64,000 bases of DNA, taken from positions 124,001-188,000 of the forward strand of contig JBAYTR010000002.1 in the NCBI GenBank assembly GCA_041675505.1, written 5' to 3'. Below, piece after piece: positions 23,223-31,163 of the stretch. The number at the start of each line of letters is the position of its first letter. The stretch's first letter is position 1. The position numbers and the translations under genes are program-made. The stretch comes from JAGPCK01 sp041675505 (lineage in GTDB: Bacteria; Bacteroidota; Bacteroidia; UKL13-3). The notes under the pieces were generated by a model, which made no database searches, had not been told where the DNA came from, and was given only the letters and a program-made list of their open reading frames with translations.

Positions 23223-23897
23223 TTATTTCTTGTTGCGGTTGGGATTGTTACGGTTGTTATTGTTGTTGGGACGAAACTTATTGTTTCTGTTTTTATTGTT
23301 GCGGTTAGGCGTTTGCTGAAACTGTTGACGACTGCGGGATTGAAGTTTATCTCCTCTGCCAAAGTCATGCACACCTTCTTCCAGTTGTAATTTAATTTTT
23401 CCTTCTGAAAGGTATTCCAGATGAGAAATTACGGCTTCATCCGGTAAAGCCTCATCGTTCCATTGACGACAAGCGGTACGCATAAATGAGCCAATGAGAT
23501 TAATGAAGAGCACCTTGGTAGGTCCGTCTTCCATCTCTGTGGCTTTGTGAATGAGTTTCTCCACTGTTTTGCCATAATAACGGAAAAGTATTTTGTTATC
23601 AGGATAACCTAAAGGCTCGGGGCGTTTGGCAATTTGTTCAGGTGCCGGAGGAGCATAAGGCGCATCTACATCCAGTTTAAAATCAGAAATGATGTGGAGG
23701 TGGTCCCACAACTTGTGCTTCCAATCCACTGAATCGCGCATTTGCGGGTTTAAAAAGCCCATAATGTTCACTATAAGATTGGCCTTGCGGTTGCGTTCTT
23801 CTCTGTCGGTAATGGTGAGCAGGTGTTCCACCATACTCTGCACATTACGGCCATATTCGGAGATTTGCATGTGTGGCCGTGAAGTATTGTATTCCAT
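23223..23897 (-). CDS. DUF4290 protein with Asn/Arg-rich tail
   Basis: 224 residues. The N-terminal 180 residues match the Bacteroidota-specific DUF4290 family (M-E-Y-N-T-S-R-P-H-M-Q-I-S-E-Y-G-R-N near the start, then D-W-K-H-K-L-W-D-H-L), a mostly helical soluble protein of unknown role. The last 40 residues are low complexity, almost only N, R, K, Q and F/P, and resemble RNA- or DNA-binding disordered tails. It sits directly upstream of murA in the same direction, an arrangement I recall as common in the phylum and which suggests a cell-wall or division link. The -7-like TTATTTTG at 23923-23916 is one base off consensus. Confidence 0.85.
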   Translation of the reverse strand: MEYNTSRPHMQISEYGRNVQSMVEHLLTITDREERNRKANLIVNIMGFLNPQMRDSVDWKHKLWDHLHIISDFKLDVDAPYAPPAPEQIAKRPEPLGYPDNKILFRYYGKTVEKLIHKATEMEDGPTKVLFINLIGSFMRTACRQWNDEALPDEAVISHLEYLSEGKIKLQLEEGVHDFGRGDKLQSRSRQQFQQTPNRNNKNRNNKFRPNNNNNRNNPNRNKK

Positions 23898-23972
23898 GTG
23901 TTGTAATTAACGTTGCAAAATAAGCATTATTCGGCTATTGCCACAGGGTTTTATTCCATCCCGGCCAAAAGC

Positions 23973-26306
23973 TCAGCTCAGTATTTTTAGTTTAGCAAAC
24001 TTGAGAATGAGTTGTTTTTCACCCAATCCCATAAAATTGATAGTGGCTTTGCGGTTATCGGCATTGCCTTCCAGTTTAATCACCTCTCCTTTCCCAAAGC
24101 GCTGGTGCAGTACTTTCGCTCCTTCCGTGAGATTACGGGTATCATCGGGGATAAAATCGTTATCAACGGGCTGTGGAGTAGGTTTAGCAAAGGCTTTGGG
24201 CAAACTGGTAAAATTGCCCGGAAGTTTTTTTACGTTTAAGCCGGAGAGTGATGTTTTTTTTCCTGCCACCCTATCTTCAAAACCGGATAAATCGCGCGAG
24301 GCCTGCTGATTTCCTGAAGCAAACAAGCGCTCCATTTGTAAAAACTGCGGATCAATCTCAAACAAAAAACGACTGGGCTCAGCCGGATTTAACGTACCGA
24401 ATTTAAAGCGACTGGTGGCATAGGCCAGGGTAAGTTTATCCATGGCACGTGTCATGGCCACATAAAACAACCTGCGTTCTTCTTCCAACTCCTGACGGCT
24501 GTTAACCGAAAGTTGGGAGGGGAAAAGATTTTCTTCCAATCCAACAATGTACACGTATGGAAACTCCAACCCTTTTGACGCATGAATGGTCATCAGTTTT
24601 ACTTTATCATTGTCGGTGTCATCTACCTTATCCGAGTCGGTTAAAAGGGCAATGTCCTGCATGTAGTTATCCAGAGTACGGGCCAGAAAGTTCACCTCTC
24701 CTTCCACCGGTTCTTCTACGCTAAACTCTTTGATACCGTTGAGTAATTCCTGCAGGTTTTCATATCGTGCAATTCCTTCTACAGTTTTGTCTTCGTGCAA
24801 TGACTTAAGTAATGTAGATGATTTGGCAATATTCAACGCCACATCAAACGCATTGTTGTTTTGAGCCTGCACAGCAAAACTCTGAATCATGGTTCTGAAT
24901 TCAGTAAGCGGACGTAATGCTGCTTTTAAATCGGCTGCGAAACTTTCGGCATTTTCGAGGATGGTCCACATGGAGGTATTGTGGTGTGCCGACAGCACAA
25001 TCAACTTATCAATGCTGGTTTTACCAATACCACGCGCAGGATAGTTAATCACACGTTTCAATGCTTCCTCATCTTGCTGGTTAATGGCTAACCTGAAATA
25101 GGCCAGTAAATCTTTAATCTCTTTGCGGTGGTAAAAAGATAAACCTCCGTATATGCGATACGGAATATTCAATTTGCGCAAGGCTTCTTCAAGTGCACGT
25201 GATTGGGCATTGGTTCGGTAAAGAATTGCAAAATCAGCATTGGATTTGTGTTCCCGCATTTTTTCTTCAAAAATGGAAGAAGCCACCATGCGCCCTTCTT
25301 CATTGTCGTTGATGGCTTTGAACACACTTATCTTACTCCCCGGTACATTCTCCGTAAACACTTGTTTCTTGAGTTGATCACGGTTTTTGCTGATGATGCT
25401 GCTGGAAGCTTCCACAATAGTTTGTGTACTGCGGTAATTTTGCTCCAGTTTGAACACCTGCAAATCGGGGTAGTCCTTGTTGAAGTCAAGAATATTTTTG
25501 ATGGTTGCTCCGCGGAAAGCATAAATACTTTGCGCATCATCACCTACCACACACACGTTTTGAAAAGCTGCGGCCAGCTTACGTACAATCATGTATTGGC
25601 AATGGTTGGTATCCTGAAACTCATCCACCATAATGTAACGAAACTGGTGTTGGTATTTATTGAGCACATCAGCATGGCGGTGAAGCAACTCATAGGTTTT
25701 CATCAGCAGGTCATCAAAATCCATGGCACCTGCTTTAAAACAACGGTCCTGATAAACGAGGTAAATATCAGCAATCTTGGGGCGACCCGAAGCAGCATCC
25801 GCTTCAGTTAATGCGGAATCTTCAAAATAACCACGGGCGTTAATCAGGTTATTTTTGGCATTTGAAATACGGCCGAGTACAATATTCGGCTTGTATATTT
25901 TCTCGTCCAGTTTCATTTCAGACACAATACTTTTGATTAAGCTTTTTGCATCATCTGTATCGTAAATAGTAAAGTTTCTCGGATACCCCAGCTTCTCTGA
26001 CTCAGTACGCAATATGCGGGCAAAAATGGAGTGAAAAGTTCCCATCCAAATGTTACGTGCCTCATGCCCTACTACTTTCTCAATTCGTTCCCGCATTTCA
26101 CGGGCGGCTTTGTTGGTAAAGGTGAGAGAGAGAATATTAAAAGCATCCACCCCGTTACGCAGCAAATGGGCAATACGGTATGTAAGCACACGGGTTTTAC
26201 CGGAGCCTGCACCCGCTATAATCATCACCGGACCTTCCGTATGTAAAACCGCCTCCCGTTGAGGTTCATTAAGTAAAGAAATGTAATCGAGTTCGTGGTG
26301 CTTCAT
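23973..26306 (-). CDS. UvrD/PcrA-type superfamily 1 DNA helicase
   Basis: 777 residues, usual length of UvrD/PcrA. Superfamily 1 motifs in order: Q-motif N-E-P-Q-R-E-A-V near residue 13, Walker A A-G-A-G-S-G-K-T-R near 31, T-F-T-N-K-A-A-R-E-M, the DExx box V-D-E-F-Q-D-T-N near 227, G-D-D-A-Q-S-I-Y-A-F-R-G, L-E-Q-N-Y-R-S, T-I-H-A-S-K-G-L-E-F-P and V-A-M-T-R-A near 650. It unwinds DNA 3' to 5' in excision and mismatch repair and in removing recombinase. The C-terminus ends in a Tudor-like segment (G-A-K-V-L-H-Q-R-F-G-K-G-E-V) that in PcrA binds RNA polymerase. Confidence 0.95.
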   Translation of the reverse strand: MKHHELDYISLLNEPQREAVLHTEGPVMIIAGAGSGKTRVLTYRIAHLLRNGVDAFNILSLTFTNKAAREMRERIEKVVGHEARNIWMGTFHSIFARILRTESEKLGYPRNFTIYDTDDAKSLIKSIVSEMKLDEKIYKPNIVLGRISNAKNNLINARGYFEDSALTEADAASGRPKIADIYLVYQDRCFKAGAMDFDDLLMKTYELLHRHADVLNKYQHQFRYIMVDEFQDTNHCQYMIVRKLAAAFQNVCVVGDDAQSIYAFRGATIKNILDFNKDYPDLQVFKLEQNYRSTQTIVEASSSIISKNRDQLKKQVFTENVPGSKISVFKAINDNEEGRMVASSIFEEKMREHKSNADFAILYRTNAQSRALEEALRKLNIPYRIYGGLSFYHRKEIKDLLAYFRLAINQQDEEALKRVINYPARGIGKTSIDKLIVLSAHHNTSMWTILENAESFAADLKAALRPLTEFRTMIQSFAVQAQNNNAFDVALNIAKSSTLLKSLHEDKTVEGIARYENLQELLNGIKEFSVEEPVEGEVNFLARTLDNYMQDIALLTDSDKVDDTDNDKVKLMTIHASKGLEFPYVYIVGLEENLFPSQLSVNSRQELEEERRLFYVAMTRAMDKLTLAYATSRFKFGTLNPAEPSRFLFEIDPQFLQMERLFASGNQQASRDLSGFEDRVAGKKTSLSGLNVKKLPGNFTSLPKAFAKPTPQPVDNDFIPDDTRNLTEGAKVLHQRFGKGEVIKLEGNADNRKATINFMGLGEKQLILKFAKLKILS

Positions 26307-26311
26307 TGGTG

Positions 26312-26319
26312 CGAAATTA
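26312..26319 (-). promoter_or_regulatory. -7-like element TAATTTCG of the helicase gene
   Basis: TAnnTTCG variant on the minus strand, 5 bases before the ATG at 26306. The same TTCG form precedes rpsF, the DinB-family gene and the flippase gene. Confidence 0.4.
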
Positions 26320-26616
26320 GGTAAAGTACACGGGCATTTCGGGGTTAAATATCAACACACAAACTGCTTGATATTTAATTACAAATGGTTAAACTCGAGA
26401 ATCAATAAAACAGATGTAGGTTTTGATTTACGATGATTTACTTCTAGGAACAACCCCTATAAATATAATTAGGAATTTCACCATTAATAATTGTGCAAAT
26501 ACTGGCCTACAGCTACGATATGGCCACAACATCTCCCAACATAATGGCTATGACAGCACACGAACTGGTAATGAAATACCGCTGGCTTAAGGCTGAATAA
26601 AGCTTTCAATAGTCAC
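26320..26616. other. Intergenic region with no recognised feature
   Basis: About 300 bases between the helicase and peptidase promoters. I see no RNA gene, repeat or supported coding region. A 26-codon ATG-to-TAA frame at 26520-26600 has no upstream signal and is not called. Confidence 0.6.
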
Positions 26617-26646
26617 TTGTTTTCATGACATCCTCCCCTAACTTTG
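26617..26646 (+). promoter_or_regulatory. Promoter of the M20 peptidase gene
   Basis: -33 TTG (26617-26619), a 19-base spacer, then an exact -7 TAACTTTG (26639-26646). The ATG at 26665 follows 18 bases later. The in-frame TTG at 26644 lies inside the element and so cannot be the start. Confidence 0.7.
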
Positions 26647-26664
26647 CCCGAAAAGCAAGTTACC

Positions 26665-28050
26665 ATGACACAACAAGAATTTTTAGCTCAAAACAAAGAC
26701 CGTTTCTTAAATGAATTATTTGAATTGCTGCGCATCCCTTCCATCAGCGCAGATTCAGCCTATAAAGGTGACGTAGCACAAGCAGCCGAATATGTAAAAG
26801 AAAAACTTATAGCGGCAGGTGCTGATAAAGTAGAGGTTTGCCCAACTGCCGGCCACCCTATTGTATACGGTGAAAAAATGATTGACCCTCAATTGCCCAC
26901 GGTGTTGGTTTACGGTCACTACGATGTACAACCTGCAGTTCCTTTGGATTTGTGGCACACACCACCTTTTGAACCTACCATTAAAAAGACAGCTGTTCAC
27001 CCTGAAGGTGCCATTTTCGCGCGAGGTTCAGCTGATGATAAAGGACAGTTTTACATGCACGTGAAAGCATTTGAAACCATGATGCAAACCAACTCTTTGG
27101 CTTGTAATGTAAAGTTCATGATTGAAGGTGAAGAAGAAGTAGGAAGTTCCAACTTAGGCACTTTCTGTAAAGAAAATGTGGAGCGCTTAAAGGCTGATGT
27201 GGTATTGATTTCTGATACCTCAATGATTGCTAATGATGTACCTTCTATAGACACCGGCTTGCGTGGTTTAAGTTATGTTGAAGTCGAAGTAACCGGCCCT
27301 AACCGCGATTTACACAGTGGTGTTTATGGCGGTGCAGTTGCTAACCCCATCAACATTCTGGCAAAAATGATTGCCTCCATGCACGATGAAAACAACCACA
27401 TTACCATTCCCGGCTTTTATGAAAAAGTGCAAGAACTTTCAACCGCTGAACGTACGGAGTTAAACAAAGCACCTTTCGACATTGAAGAATATAAAAAAGA
27501 TTTGGAAATAACTGATGTGTGGGGCGAAAAAGGCTATACCGTATTGGAACGCACCGGCATTCGTCCGACTTTAGATTGCAATGGTATTTGGGGTGGTTAC
27601 ACCGGAGAAGGTTCAAAAACTGTTTTACCTTCCAAAGCATTCGCAAAAATTTCTATGCGTTTAGTGCCCAACCAAACTACAGATGAAATCACCGACTTAT
27701 TTAAAAAACATTTTGAAAGCATAGCCCCCAAAGGCATTAAAGTAGAAGTACGGCCTCACCACGGTGGCGAGCCCGTAGTAACACCAACCGACTCACCTGC
27801 TTACCTGGCCGCAGCAAAAGCGATGGAAACAACCTTTGGCAAAAAACCTATCCCCACACGTGGCGGAGGAAGTATTCCTATTGTAGCTTTATTTGAAAGT
27901 GTACTCGGACTAAAATCAGTACTGATGGGTTTTGGATTAGACAGCGATGCTCTGCACTCGCCTAATGAGCACTACGGTATTGTCAACTATTACAAAGGCA
28001 TAGAAACCATTCCGTACTTCTTTAAGTACTTCGCTGAACTAAAAAAGTAA
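26665..28050 (+). CDS. M20-family dipeptidase
   Basis: 461 residues from the ATG at 26665. Metal-site motifs of the di-zinc M20 family are clear: V-Y-G-H-Y-D-V-Q-P near residue 87, R-G-S-A-D-D-K-G-Q near 120, E-G-E-E-E-V-G-S-S near 155 with the catalytic Glu, S-D-T near 185, and a C-terminal L-H-S-P-N-E-H-Y. The dimerisation lid domain is in the middle (D-L-H-S-G-V-Y-G-G). Such enzymes (CNDP/PepV-like) cleave dipeptides in the cytoplasm. No signal peptide. It has its own promoter and is followed by a terminator-like hairpin. Confidence 0.93.
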   Translation: MTQQEFLAQNKDRFLNELFELLRIPSISADSAYKGDVAQAAEYVKEKLIAAGADKVEVCPTAGHPIVYGEKMIDPQLPTVLVYGHYDVQPAVPLDLWHTPPFEPTIKKTAVHPEGAIFARGSADDKGQFYMHVKAFETMMQTNSLACNVKFMIEGEEEVGSSNLGTFCKENVERLKADVVLISDTSMIANDVPSIDTGLRGLSYVEVEVTGPNRDLHSGVYGGAVANPINILAKMIASMHDENNHITIPGFYEKVQELSTAERTELNKAPFDIEEYKKDLEITDVWGEKGYTVLERTGIRPTLDCNGIWGGYTGEGSKTVLPSKAFAKISMRLVPNQTTDEITDLFKKHFESIAPKGIKVEVRPHHGGEPVVTPTDSPAYLAAAKAMETTFGKKPIPTRGGGSIPIVALFESVLGLKSVLMGFGLDSDALHSPNEHYGIVNYYKGIETIPYFFKYFAELKK

Positions 28051-28065
28051 ACCCTTCGCACAAAG

Positions 28066-28104
28066 CCATCAGAGTCCTGTTTACGCATGATTCTGGTGGT
28101 TTTT
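28066..28104 (+). terminator. Terminator after the M20 peptidase gene, abutting the next start codon
   Basis: 11-bp stem with two G-U wobbles: left arm CCATCAGAGTC (28066-28076), right arm GATTCTGGTGG (28089-28099), 12-base loop, then five T (28100-28104). The ATG of the glycosyltransferase follows 5 bases later at 28110 on the same strand. Confidence 0.65.
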
Positions 28105-28109
28105 ATAGT

Positions 28110-29288
28110 ATGTCAACGGCCCTTAAACCCAAAGTATTATTCTTACCGGCCTGGTATCCGCACAAGTATGACCGCATGGCGGGGCTGTTTGTACAACAAC
28201 ATGCACAGTGCATTTTACCTTATGCAGATGTAGCCGTTTTACAAATTGTTCAGCAGCCTGAAGTTCCGCGGCATTTAATAGAGAGTACAACTGAAAACGG
28301 CATTTTTATTTACCGCATTTACCTCAAACAAGTTAGTTTTCCGGTAATAGGAAAACTCATCAACCTGCTCAATTATAAATGGGCCGCTAAATACGCCTTC
28401 ACACAGGTAGAGAAAAAATGGGGAACACCCGACTTGTGTCATGTACACATTTTAACCCGTGCCGGATGGCTGGCGCATCAACTCAAAAAAACCAAACAGA
28501 TTCCCTACGTCATATCCGAACATTGGTCAAGGTATTTCCCGCAAAATGCAGCAAGCTATCAGGGTAAGACAAGACAAAAATATACCCGAAAGTTTGTTGC
28601 TGAAGCAAGTGCCGTTTACCCGGTGAGTGAAGTATTGAAAAGCGCTATGCTCACCCACGGATTAACGAATTCAAACTACCACATCATTCCCAATGTAGTT
28701 GACACGAATCGTTTTGTTCCTGCCGGTCACAAAACCAGCAGCAAAAAAACACGATTTTTAAGTGTTACCTGCTTTGATGAAAAATCAAAAAACCTGACCA
28801 GTGTACTACATGCTGCTTACGGATTAGTTTCTTCAGGAAAGCGTGATTTTCACATCACTTTTGTTGGTGAAGGGAAAGACAAAAAACACATAGAACAGAA
28901 AGTGCAAGAGCTTAACCTTTCTGCCTTCTGTACTTTCACAGGGATTTTGGAGGGTGAGGCTTTAGCTGAAATTTACCGGCAAAACGATGTACTCATATCG
29001 AACAGCAACTACGAAACTTTTTGTATTGTTTTGGCAGAAGCTATGAGTTGCGGGCTGTCGGTTATAAGCACCCCGACAGGTATTGCCGCTCAACTGGTAA
29101 CATCAGAGAATGGCTGGCTGATTAACATAGACGATACAGATGCCTTGCAAAAAGCTATGCTGGAGGCTATCACGTATCCCAAACAAACAGATACAGCAAC
29201 ACAGCACCAACTCATCGCCCATCAGTTTAGTTTTGAAGCAGTAGGTAAACAACTGATGGCGCAGTACCAAAAAGTTTTACATTCTTAA
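28110..29288 (+). CDS. Glycosyltransferase family 4 (GT-B fold)
   Basis: 392 residues. The N-terminal domain begins V-L-F-L-P-A-W-Y-P-H-K-Y-D-R-M-A-G-L-F-V-Q-Q-H, typical of GT4 enzymes. The C-terminal nucleotide-sugar domain has the E-x7-E pattern in N-S-N-Y-E-T-F-C-I-V-L-A-E-A-M-S-C-G near residue 305. It transfers a sugar from an NDP donor to an unknown acceptor at the inner face of the membrane. Directly followed (16 bases) by a flippase gene, which suggests the two build and export a glycolipid or surface polysaccharide unit. No -7 element is visible; a terminator-like hairpin occupies the ribosome-binding region. Confidence 0.9.
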   Translation: MSTALKPKVLFLPAWYPHKYDRMAGLFVQQHAQCILPYADVAVLQIVQQPEVPRHLIESTTENGIFIYRIYLKQVSFPVIGKLINLLNYKWAAKYAFTQVEKKWGTPDLCHVHILTRAGWLAHQLKKTKQIPYVISEHWSRYFPQNAASYQGKTRQKYTRKFVAEASAVYPVSEVLKSAMLTHGLTNSNYHIIPNVVDTNRFVPAGHKTSSKKTRFLSVTCFDEKSKNLTSVLHAAYGLVSSGKRDFHITFVGEGKDKKHIEQKVQELNLSAFCTFTGILEGEALAEIYRQNDVLISNSNYETFCIVLAEAMSCGLSVISTPTGIAAQLVTSENGWLINIDDTDALQKAMLEAITYPKQTDTATQHQLIAHQFSFEAVGKQLMAQYQKVLHS

Positions 29289-29292
29289 TGCG

Positions 29293-29300
29293 TACATTCG
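29293..29300 (+). promoter_or_regulatory. -7-like element TACATTCG before the flippase gene
   Basis: TAnnTTCG variant 4 bases before the ATG at 29305 and just after the glycosyltransferase stop. It may be chance, since co-transcription is equally likely. Confidence 0.3.
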
Positions 29301-29304
29301 CTCT

Positions 29305-30567
29305 ATGGCTTTGCGCATTATAGGAACATTTGCCAACCGCATTTTAACGGCTGTACTCAACTTTGCCATTGTACTGATTACAGCAAAACTCTTCGGTGCA
29401 GAAGGGCGCGGAGAAATCAGTCTGCTGGTGCTAAGTGCTACTATCATTCAAATTTTATCAGGTATTGCAGGTGGTGGTGCGCTCACCTACCTTGCTCCCC
29501 GTTATCGTTTCAGCCAGCTATGGCTTATCTCAACACTGTGGTGTATTGTAGTCAATTATACCATGATGTGGCTGCTGCAAAAATTTCATCTCATACACCC
29601 CGGAACAGAAACATTGTTATTGATGTTTGCTTTACCCGCAGCGTTGTTTAGTAACCAGCAGAGTTTACTGCTTGCCTTTCAACGGGTGCATGCCTATAAT
29701 TTGGTGAGTGTTCTACAACCTCTTACTTTACTGACTTATGTTTGGTACTTCGGTACTCAAAATCAGGAGCACTACACACAAGCTATAGCCTTATATGCTA
29801 CAGGAGGTTTTTACAGTTTTATGTTGGTGTACTTTATCAGCTTTATTTTTTTACAACGCCTACCTGAATTGCCTTCAGCCGGAGTTACAGAAATAGGCAA
29901 GAAGTTTTTGTTTCACGGTGGCTGGTCGCAGGTGGCCAACCTGGCTCAACTGATGAATTACCGTTTCAGTTATTATTGTTTAGAGGCCATGAAAGGCATA
30001 AGTGCATTGGGCATGTTCTCCACAGGAGTCTCCATTGCTGAATCGGTATGGGTATACAGCAAGAGTTTATCAACGCTGCAATATGCGCGAACGGTAAATG
30101 AACAAGACAAACAAGCATCAGCAGTAATGGCAGTTAGTCTTTTGAAAATAAGTGTTGCCGGCACCGCTGTACTCACCTTAATATTGATTTTACTTCCTGA
30201 ATCCCTTTATACCTATTTATTAGGAGAAGATTTTTCCGGCATCAGTAATATTATCGGTTTAATCAGCATCAGCATTCTTTGTTTGAGTGCATACACTATT
30301 CTGGCCTCCTATTTTTCAGGAACAGGCAGGCACAACATCAGTTCACAGGCCTCTGTTACCGGTTTAATTGTGACCATTGTATTTTGTTTATTATTCATTC
30401 CTGAATGGGGAGTAATGGGTGCAGCCTGGGCAATGAACGCCTCTCACCTTACCAACTGTATCTTTCTATTCTACCGTTTCAATAAAGAGAATAAAATGAG
30501 TTGGAAAGAATGGTTACCTAAAACCAGTGACAAGGAAGCACTGAAGCAGGTAATGAAAAGAATCTAG
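29305..30567 (+). CDS. Polysaccharide/oligosaccharide flippase (Wzx-like, MOP superfamily)
   Basis: 420 residues with about 12 membrane segments in the MATE/MOP pattern. The N-terminus has the polysaccharide-export motif A-K-L-F-G-A-E-G-R-G-E-I. The middle holds W-S-Q-V-A-N-L, and the second half repeats the topology. Family members move lipid-linked sugars across the inner membrane. Together with the upstream glycosyltransferase it forms a small surface-glycan unit. No polymerase or ligase is nearby. The last 4 bases overlap the convergent ribE. Confidence 0.87.
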   Translation: MALRIIGTFANRILTAVLNFAIVLITAKLFGAEGRGEISLLVLSATIIQILSGIAGGGALTYLAPRYRFSQLWLISTLWCIVVNYTMMWLLQKFHLIHPGTETLLLMFALPAALFSNQQSLLLAFQRVHAYNLVSVLQPLTLLTYVWYFGTQNQEHYTQAIALYATGGFYSFMLVYFISFIFLQRLPELPSAGVTEIGKKFLFHGGWSQVANLAQLMNYRFSYYCLEAMKGISALGMFSTGVSIAESVWVYSKSLSTLQYARTVNEQDKQASAVMAVSLLKISVAGTAVLTLILILLPESLYTYLLGEDFSGISNIIGLISISILCLSAYTILASYFSGTGRHNISSQASVTGLIVTIVFCLLFIPEWGVMGAAWAMNASHLTNCIFLFYRFNKENKMSWKEWLPKTSDKEALKQVMKRI

Positions 30568-31163
30568 ATCAGATGGCTTTGTTGCAACATTCGGGCAACA
30601 TACTTACCAATAATATCAAATTCCAGATTCACCTTATCTCCCACCCTGAGGTGTTTAAAGTTGGTGTGTTCAAATGTATAAGGAATGATGGCTACTGAGA
30701 AATAGCCGATACCGGATTCAACAACAGTAAGACTTACGCCATTAATACAAACTGAGCCTTTTTCTACGGTAACATGGTGCTTTTCTTTTGGCTCATAATT
30801 AAATGAAAAATACCAACTGCCATTTGTTTCCCGTACCTCTTTGCAAGTGGCTGTAGTATCCACATGGCCCTGCACTATATGACCATCAAAGCGGCCATTG
30901 GCAGGCATACAACGTTCTATATTCACTTCGTCAGCTATCTTCAAATCTCCCAAATTGGTTTTTAACAGCGTTTCCTCAATAGCGGTTACTGTGTATTCCG
31001 TTTCAGCAATATTCACCACTGTAAGACAAACACCATTGTGCGCCACACTTTGGTCAATTTTTAGTTCATCAGTAAGGTTGCTTGAAAACGTGATATGCAA
31101 ATTCCCGGATTCTTTCTTTAATGCAATCACCTTTGCTTTCTGCTCTATAATACCTGTAAACAT
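30564..31163 (-). CDS. ribE: Riboflavin synthase, alpha subunit
   Basis: 199 residues made of two lumazine-binding repeats. Repeat 1 opens M-F-T-G-I-I-E-Q near residue 1 with S-V-A-H-N-G-V-C-L-T-V near 39. Repeat 2 opens G-H-I-V-Q-G-H-V-D near 95 with E-K-G-S-V-C-I-N-G-V-S-L-T-V near 137. It dismutates two 6,7-dimethyl-8-ribityllumazine molecules to riboflavin. Its ATG overlaps the stop of the upstream 888-residue surface protein by one base (TAATG), so it is apparently translated from the same mRNA as a secreted adhesin-like protein. Confidence 0.97.
   Translation of the reverse strand: MFTGIIEQKAKVIALKKESGNLHITFSSNLTDELKIDQSVAHNGVCLTVVNIAETEYTVTAIEETLLKTNLGDLKIADEVNIERCMPANGRFDGHIVQGHVDTTATCKEVRETNGSWYFSFNYEPKEKHHVTVEKGSVCINGVSLTVVESGIGYFSVAIIPYTFEHTNFKHLRVGDKVNLEFDIIGKYVARMLQQSHLI

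Noticed and set aside
25203..25811. 202-codon plus-strand frame inside the helicase gene
   Set aside because: Antisense shadow of the clear UvrD/PcrA coding frame; residue content has no protein-like pattern.
26520..26600. 26-codon plus-strand frame between the helicase and M20 peptidase genes
   Set aside because: Too short, no promoter or ribosome-binding signal, no recognisable sequence; chance frame.
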